From JBPCRW01 sp050996405 (lineage in GTDB: Bacteria > Acidobacteriota > Blastocatellia > Pyrinomonadales > Pyrinomonadaceae): a stretch of 28,309 bases of DNA. Below, piece after piece: positions 24,366-28,309 of the stretch (position 1 is its first letter; the number at the start of each line of letters is the position of its first letter). The position numbers and the translations under genes are program-made. The notes below the pieces were generated by a model. That model searched no databases. It saw only the letters and a program-made list of their open reading frames with translations, and was not told the DNA's origin. The DNA lies in the NCBI GenBank assembly GCA_050996405.1, contig JBPCRW010000290.1, positions 1 to 28,309 of the forward strand. The letters are read 5' to 3'.

Positions 24366-24615
24366 CGCTTGCTCCAAGTTTATATTTCAAAATCAGATTT
24401 CGCACTTGTTTGACTTGATACGCTTTTGCTTTTGAGCCAATCGGCTGAATGTTAATAATTTCGTCAACGCCGTCTTTAGTAAAAATATGATGACTGCCCT
24501 TGACTCTCTCACTAAATCCAAATTTGTTCAAAAGCCTGCATAAATCGGCAAAATCAATGTTCGCATCAGAGCTGCCGGATAAAATTTGATTTTCAATTTT
24601 AATTGCTTTTGACAT
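24358..24615 (-). CDS. hicA: HicA family toxin (mRNA interferase-like)
   Basis: The 85-residue protein has a dsRBD-like HicA fold with DLCRLLNKFGFSERVKGSHH, where the Gly-Ser-His-His carries the catalytic His, then IFTKDGVDEIINIQPIGSKA and YQVKQVRNLILKY. HicA toxins cleave mRNA and are held inactive by HicB. The gene order toxin then antitoxin with an 8-nt overlap is the typical hicAB arrangement. The N-terminus is about 25 residues longer than minimal HicA. It begins seven bases after the stop codon of the mtnP 5'-end copy. Confidence 0.92.
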   Translation of the reverse strand: MSKAIKIENQILSGSSDANIDFADLCRLLNKFGFSERVKGSHHIFTKDGVDEIINIQPIGSKAKAYQVKQVRNLILKYKLGASDE

Positions 24616-24621
24616 AAGCAA

Positions 24622-24666
24622 CTATAAACCGCTGCCGCCGATGATTCCGATTTTTACTCGCTCCAT
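24622..24666 (-). pseudogene. Duplicate of the mtnP 5' end upstream of hicA
   Basis: MERVKIGIIGGSGL then TAG, matching the mtnP start MEQVKIGIIGGSGL. Over about 44 bp the DNA differs at only three positions from 24104-24147. Homology runs from codon 14 to just beyond the start codon and then stops, so hicAB sits between two copies of the mtnP start. Confidence 0.85.
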
Positions 24667-25064
24667 AAATTATTCGTTTTCAATTTTATATGCTTCTAAA
24701 ATTTCGTTCTATTCTTCGAGATAAAAACTTTTTACAGATTTGCCTCATAGGTCGGTTTTGAGACAAATTTTTGGGACGAGATTAGGCAGTTTTAAGACGA
24801 ACTGCAATTTCTTCCGAATTAGAGCAATTTTCAGATAAATACGATACAAAAAATTAAACCGCCACAGGCGCAGAGTTCACGCAGAGATGTGCCGAGAAGA
24901 ACCCTGCGTGAACTCTACGCGAACTCCGTGCCTCTGCGGTAATGTATCTCATAAGCCTGAGATTTGCTCTAGTGTTCCCAAATCGGAAGTTTTTTATCTA
25001 CCGGAGTTTCTGACTTTTTGATGAAGCAGCCGCAAACTCTCTTTTCGGTCAGATATATTTATAT
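24667..25064. other. Intergenic region with gene relics and a complex inverted repeat
   Basis: On the minus strand a frame ending at TAA 24670-24672 reads SVKSFYLEE, a TAG, then NEILEAYKIENE. It looks like the C-terminus of a decayed gene that once preceded mtnP. Just downstream of the PqqD-type gene, in the same frame after two stops, about 28 codons read LTEKRVCGCFIKKSETPVDK then KLPIWEH and stop at 24969-24971; this is probably relic as well. No complete gene. Confidence 0.4.
24820..24971. repeat. 152-bp complex inverted repeat
   Basis: The ends TAGAGCAATTTTCAG (24820-24834) and the inverse of TAGAGCAAATCTCAG (24957-24971) flank an inner palindrome of the CCGCCACAGGCGCAGAG / CTCTGCGGT type. 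That inner palindrome includes a GAGTTCACGCAG / CTGCGTGAACTC stem. It resembles a small mobile palindrome; no reading frame lies inside and no clear target duplication was seen. Confidence 0.7.
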
Positions 25065-25544
25065 TTATGTGCAGGGTGTTGCTGCGGGCAAACAAGTGCT
25101 GCCGCAGCAATGACCTCCGGCAGGCGGATTACAGGCTGAACCACCCGGCAAGCCGGCGCAATTCACAACACCGCTTTGCGCCTGAGCCGCCGTCGGAGCA
25201 ATTAAAGATGCAATCACCGGCAACGAAATCATTGAACTAAGTCCTATTTTTCTGATTACTTCACGACGATTCATCCCGTTAAAAGATGAAACGAAATCAT
25301 CACTTTTTTCAATTAAATCTTCTTGGCGCAAATCGTTAAGCACCAAAAAAATAATGTCGTCGGTAAAATTATTCTTTGCTTTGAATTCATCTAATAAAGT
25401 CTCGCCGTCGCAAGCCTGATAGATAATTGCCGACGTTTCATTCAAATTATAAGCCTTATTAGTATTCAAATCATAGACTAAAATTTCTTTGGCTAAGTTT
25501 TGAACGACAATATCCTTGTTCCGCGCTTTAGGCAGTTTGTTCAT
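25065..25544 (-). CDS. PqqD/RRE-like domain fused to a signal-like segment and a six-Cys knottin-like tail
   Basis: This is a 159-residue protein in three parts. Residues 5-82 match the PqqD/RiPP-recognition fold: EILVYDLNTNKAYNLNETSA, then IIYQACDGETLLDEF and FLVLNDLRQEDLIEK. Residues 91-123 form an internal export-type segment: MNRREVIRKIG with an Arg pair, a hydrophobic stretch (SMISLPVIASLIAPT) and AAQAQ as possible cleavage site. Residues 124-159 are Gly/Pro-rich with cysteines C129, C138, C146, C147, C151 and C158 (C-x8-C-x7-CC-x3-C-x6-C), a knottin-like spacing. It could be a precursor that carries its own recognition domain. No maturase is visible nearby. A consensus promoter lies upstream at 25592-25619. 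Confidence 0.8.
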   Translation of the reverse strand: MNKLPKARNKDIVVQNLAKEILVYDLNTNKAYNLNETSAIIYQACDGETLLDEFKAKNNFTDDIIFLVLNDLRQEDLIEKSDDFVSSFNGMNRREVIRKIGLSSMISLPVIASLIAPTAAQAQSGVVNCAGLPGGSACNPPAGGHCCGSTCLPAATPCT

Positions 25545-25591
25545 AATAAGCGGTAATTGGAAACAACATCTAAGATAGAAATGATAACGAT

Positions 25592-25619
25592 ATTTTATTA
25601 TCTTTTAGCTGATTGTCAA
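25592..25619 (-). promoter_or_regulatory. Sigma-70-type promoter for the PqqD-knottin gene
   Basis: On the minus strand, TTGACA (25614-25619) is followed after 16 nt by TAAAAT (25592-25597), a near-consensus pair. The leader to the ATG at 25544 is about 40 nt and lacks a Shine-Dalgarno. Confidence 0.65.
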
Positions 25620-25620
25620 C

Positions 25621-25680
25621 AAATCGTTAAAATTAACATTTGTGTCAGAGACGCGCCGGATAAAATTTGGATTTTGTTTT
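25621..25680 (-). pseudogene. hicA-like 5' remnant upstream of the PqqD-knottin gene
   Basis: The block containing GCCGGATAAAATTT at 25659-25672 aligns with the hicA segment at about 24545-24601 (GCCGGATAAAATTT, with TCAGAG and AAATCG in the same order). It corresponds to the HicA residues QILSGSSDANIDFADLC in a decayed form. It seems to be debris of a second hicA-like gene. Confidence 0.45.
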
Positions 25681-25696
25681 ACTTATTCCATAGACT

Positions 25697-26431
25697 TTAA
25701 TATCGGTTCGTTTTTAAAAGCTCGTCTAATTTTTGTTTTGCGGAAACGTTTTTCGGATTAATTTCTACTGCTTTTTGCAAATCGCCGATTGCTAAAGCGT
25801 TTTGTTCGAGTTTAATTCTGGACATTGCGCGAAAATAGTAGGCTGTCGAATCTTTGGAATTTTTGTTAATCGCTTCGGAGCAATCAGAAATCGCGCTTTC
25901 ATATTTTTCTAAATCATAGAGCGTCATACATCTCGAAGTATAAAAAGCGGAATAAGGTTTAATTTCGATTGCCTTCGTAAAATTTTCGAGTGCCGCTTGA
26001 AAATCTTTTGTTTGACGATAAATGTTGCCGCGCGATGAATAAATATAAGGAAATTTTGCGTCCAATTCAGCCGCTCTGTCCAAATCCGCAAACGCTTTAT
26101 CAAACTTATTTTGCAAACGGTAAGCGGAACTGCGGTTAATATAGTTTCCGACGGAATCGGGTTTGAGGGCAATAACTGTGGAAAAATCATCAATCGCCGA
26201 ATCCAATTGGCGTTTTTTCATATAAGCCAATCCGCGCGCCGTATATGCCGGGTAAAACTCGGAATCAAGTTTAATGGCGTTTGTAAAATCAGCAATCGCC
26301 GAATCTAAATCTCCTTTTTTAGAAGACTCAACGCCTTGGTTAAAAAATTCCATTACTTGAGGTTCTTGCGCCCGAATTGAAAAAACGCCGGTTATAAACA
26401 ACGCCAAAAACAAAGAAATGCGTTTGCACAT
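25697..26431 (-). CDS. Exported TPR repeat protein
   Basis: The 244-residue protein has a signal peptide (ISLFLALFITGVFSIRAQ) followed by six tetratricopeptide units. Examples are DLDSAIADFTNAIKLDSEFY, PAYTARGLAYMKKRQLDSAI, DFQAALENFTKAIEIKPYSA and QNALAIGDLQKAVEINPKN. TPR arrays are protein-interaction scaffolds; this one would act in the periplasm. AAGGAATTCCT precedes the ATG. It starts nine bases after the MBL hydrolase stop codon on the same strand, so the two are one operon. No catalytic domain. Confidence 0.9.
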   Translation of the reverse strand: MCKRISLFLALFITGVFSIRAQEPQVMEFFNQGVESSKKGDLDSAIADFTNAIKLDSEFYPAYTARGLAYMKKRQLDSAIDDFSTVIALKPDSVGNYINRSSAYRLQNKFDKAFADLDRAAELDAKFPYIYSSRGNIYRQTKDFQAALENFTKAIEIKPYSAFYTSRCMTLYDLEKYESAISDCSEAINKNSKDSTAYYFRAMSRIKLEQNALAIGDLQKAVEINPKNVSAKQKLDELLKTNRY

Positions 26432-26440
26432 AGGAATTCC

Positions 26441-27301
26441 TTACGATTTTTGAATCGCTTTTAATTTTCCGTCCGTCTCCGTCAAACGGCAAAACGGATT
26501 TTCGATGTTGTGATAAAACCAGCAGAGCCAGTTTTCACGAACAGCCTGCGGCAATAATTTCTTTTTGTTTTCTAAAGTTTCGAGCGGAAAAAGGTCGTAG
26601 CCCATAATCCAGACGAGCGGCAGATGCGCCGTCGTCGGAATCAAATCGGAAAAACTATACAAAATTTCGCCGCCCGATTTTAAACAGACGGTTTGCATCG
26701 AGCCGTTATGACCGCGCGTTTCGGTCATCGTCAAGCCGGAAACGACTTCGTAAATACTAGGTTTAAGTTCCAGTTGTCCGGTTTTTTTTAACGCTTTCCA
26801 GTTTTCTGACAAATAACTGCCCGCGTCGCGCTCGGTCGGATTTTCGGCATGATTGAATTCGTTTTCGGAAACAAAATAGCGAGCGTTCGGAAAAGTCGGA
26901 ATGATGTCCGGCGACCCGCCCGCTGACGCAGACGGTTCTGACAATTTCGTATTGCCGCCGCAATGGTCGAAATGCAGATGCGTGTTGACGACGATTGTTA
27001 TATCTTCCGCACGATAATTCGTTTTCTCGAAAAGCGTTTCGGTCAAAGATTTTTCGCGGCGGATGCCGTAAATGCCCGAAAATTTCTCCGTCCACTTTTC
27101 GCCCATTCCGGTTTCAATCAGAATTTTTTCCGTCGCGGTTTCGACGAATAAACAATGCGTGCCGAGACGAATGCGATTTTGTTCGTCGGGCGGCGCGGGC
27201 TTTTCCCACAAAACGCGCGGGACGATTCCGAACATCGCTCCGCCGTCCAGTTTAAATTCCGTGTCGGGAATTGTCTCGATTTTAAATTCGCCAAATTGCA
27301 T
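26441..27301 (-). CDS. MBL-fold metallo-hydrolase
   Basis: This is a 286-residue metallo-beta-lactamase-fold enzyme. The metal motif is THLHFDHCGG (HxHxDH), preceded by GTHCLFVETATEKILIETGM and followed by NARYFVSENEFNHAENPTE, MTETRGHNGSMQTVCLKSGG with the next His, and YSFSDLIPTTAHLPL with the Asp and His ligands. Homologues include quorum-quenching lactonases and other hydrolases; the substrate is not evident. A frame from 27337 would add MNLSVFRFQLLT, encoded in a repeat, so ATG 27301 (MQFGEFKIETIPD) is preferred. It is followed by the TPR gene and preceded by the prolyl isomerase gene. Confidence 0.92.
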   Translation of the reverse strand: MQFGEFKIETIPDTEFKLDGGAMFGIVPRVLWEKPAPPDEQNRIRLGTHCLFVETATEKILIETGMGEKWTEKFSGIYGIRREKSLTETLFEKTNYRAEDITIVVNTHLHFDHCGGNTKLSEPSASAGGSPDIIPTFPNARYFVSENEFNHAENPTERDAGSYLSENWKALKKTGQLELKPSIYEVVSGLTMTETRGHNGSMQTVCLKSGGEILYSFSDLIPTTAHLPLVWIMGYDLFPLETLENKKKLLPQAVRENWLCWFYHNIENPFCRLTETDGKLKAIQKS

Positions 27302-27305
27302 AGTT

Positions 27306-27354
27306 AAAAGTTGAAAACGGAAAACGGAGAGATTCAACTTTCCATTTTCCGTTT
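27306..27354. repeat. Interleaved inverted repeats between the PPIase and MBL genes
   Basis: AAGTTGAA (27308-27315) pairs with TTCAACTT (27333-27340), and AAACGGAAAACGG (27315-27327) pairs imperfectly with CCATTTTCCGTTT (27342-27354). The order A-B-A'-B' allows two alternative hairpins. AAAACGG also occurs twice in tandem. Confidence 0.6.
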
Positions 27355-27370
27355 ATCATTTTTGCCCGAA

Positions 27371-28309
27371 CTATTTACCCTTCTTCGGCGCGGGTTTCGC
27401 CGGTTCTTTGCCTTTCGGCGCGGCAGTCGGCGGTTCTGCCTGCAATTCGCCGCCCCCAGAATCTTGCGGATTTCCCATCTGCATTTGCTGTTGCTGCATC
27501 ATTTGCTGAATCTGCTGGTCGCTCGGTTTGGGAACTTCAAAATCTTCAACCACAATTGGGTTTTTCGCCTTGATGTCCGCTAAAATCTTATCGGTTTTTT
27601 CCTTTGCCAAATCGGCTCTGATTTTTTCTTTCATCGGCGTTGGCTGACCGAAAGGATTTTGCGGGTCGGTGAACATCGTCGAAATCAGAATGTGACGCAC
27701 GTCGTAAGTTTCGCCTAAATCCTTGCCGTCTTTATCTTTGCTCGCGCCCTTTCGTTCGAGTTTGATGATGTGAAACCCAAACGGCGTTTCGACCACGTTA
27801 TCGGCAATTTGACCAGGTTGCAACGATAACGCCGCGCTTTCAAAATTTTTATCAAAGCCCGAACCGGGTTTGACATCTTTGTATAATCCGCCCTGCTTTT
27901 CGCCGGTTTTCTGGTCTTTGTTGCCCGGGTCTTCGCTGAATTCATTTGCCAGTTTCGCAAAATCTTCGCCCGCTTTGGCGCGTTTTAAAATGTCTTCGGC
28001 TTTGGCTTTTTTCGCCGCCGGATCAAATTCGGGATGCGCCGCGATGTAGGCTTTTATTTCGTCGTCGGTCGGTTCGACTTTTTTCGCCAGAACTTTTTGG
28101 GCATACAACTGATTTAAAAACGCCGCCTGCTGAAGCTGAACCTGTAAATCGGTGCGGTGTTCAAATTCCGCGCCCAGTTTATCCTTTTCGTCCGCCGCCG
28201 CTTTTTCGTAAATTTTTACTTTGGCGTATTGGTCTTTAAGCTGCGCGAGTTGTTCGGGAGTCGGTTCGGGCGCGTCGGGAGATTCTTCCTTGCTCTGGTC
28301 AATTAATAC
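27371..28309 (-). CDS. Parvulin-type (SurA/PrsA-like) peptidylprolyl isomerase, N-terminus missing
   Basis: The frame stays open to the right edge (312 residues visible). It shows a helical chaperone part (PEQLAQLKDQYAKVKIYEKA, then VEPTDDEIKAYIAAHPEFDP). The rotamase domain follows: ILKRAKAGEDFAKLANEFSE, DPGNKDQKTGEKQGGLYKDV, then AALSLQPGQIADNVVETPFG and FHIIKLERKGASK. The C-terminus is Pro/Lys-rich with a QQIQQMMQQQQMQMG stretch. It assists folding of exported or outer-membrane proteins. Start codon and signal peptide lie outside the window. A TTG at 28108 is not the real start. Confidence 0.92.
   Translation of the reverse strand, partial: VLIDQSKEESPDAPEPTPEQLAQLKDQYAKVKIYEKAAADEKDKLGAEFEHRTDLQVQLQQAAFLNQLYAQKVLAKKVEPTDDEIKAYIAAHPEFDPAAKKAKAEDILKRAKAGEDFAKLANEFSEDPGNKDQKTGEKQGGLYKDVKPGSGFDKNFESAALSLQPGQIADNVVETPFGFHIIKLERKGASKDKDGKDLGETYDVRHILISTMFTDPQNPFGQPTPMKEKIRADLAKEKTDKILADIKAKNPIVVEDFEVPKPSDQQIQQMMQQQQMQMGNPQDSGGGELQAEPPTAAPKGKEPAKPAPKKGK

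Noticed and set aside
24969..25055. 28-codon frame downstream of the PqqD-knottin gene (CGCFIKKSETPVDK)
   Set aside because: It follows two stop codons, has no start or ribosome site, and ends inside a repeat; kept only as a possible relic.

Overview
The window looks like chromosomal sequence from an acidobacterium, most likely of the Blastocatellia/Pyrinomonadaceae type. This is inferred from the mix of families: DUF4097 'adhesin' proteins beside an ECF sigma/anti-sigma pair, a DUF5916 beta-barrel, a PqqD-like domain fused to a Cys-rich tail, and matrixin-type proteases with Asp/Asn-rich C-termini. The moderate GC content and the many CCACA/ACGAAT-type intergenic palindromes fit that reading. 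No rRNA, tRNA or CRISPR array was found.

Layout. Positions 1-94 hold the start of an IS1-type transposase running off the left edge. Positions 140-771 carry xseB and a tiny Lys/Ala/Pro histone-H1-like protein, separated by a hairpin terminator. An AT-rich gene-poor stretch follows. A minus-strand group lies at 1414-3530: DUF5996, a UBP-type zinc finger, two small proteins that may be one frameshifted gene, and a GlcG/DUF336 protein. Positions 4184-6725 are a MoxR ATPase + DUF58 pair. A GxxExxY nuclease-like gene at 6774-7148 sits between the two halves of a palindromic repeat. Positions 7264-11929 form an envelope-type regulon: an ECF sigma factor, its zinc-finger anti-sigma and two DUF4097 proteins. 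The sigma operon and the second DUF4097 gene share the same promoter-like motif, TGTCACAAA-N12-GGTGTTTT. A DUF5916 outer-membrane protein and an M48 peptidase follow.

At 15732-16050 an empty copy of the GxxExxY-flanking palindrome is followed by a dead cutA gene (nonsense codon plus a small deletion). That gene is interrupted by a 124-bp TA-flanked MITE. Next come a LOG-family protein and fabI (minus), then a plus-strand pair: an unknown exported protein and a secreted matrixin-like metalloprotease.

The right third (20542-28309, minus strand) contains a PfkB kinase, an AT-rich protein of unknown function, a BamD-like TPR protein, mtnP, the hicAB toxin-antitoxin pair, a PqqD/RRE-knottin fusion, a TPR protein, an MBL hydrolase and the C-terminal part of a SurA-like prolyl isomerase. 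Two genes here appear to be inserts. A short degenerate copy of the 5' end of mtnP lies just upstream of hicAB, and a similar copy of the 5' end of pfkB lies upstream of the unknown gene. In each case the cassette is bracketed by a duplicated gene start.

Best candidates for something undescribed: (i) the protein at 25065-25544, a RiPP-recognition-like PqqD domain joined through an RR-type export segment to a six-cysteine knottin-like tail; (ii) cassette insertion at gene starts with 5'-end duplication; (iii) the GxxExxY gene carried inside a dispersed palindrome that also occurs empty in this window.
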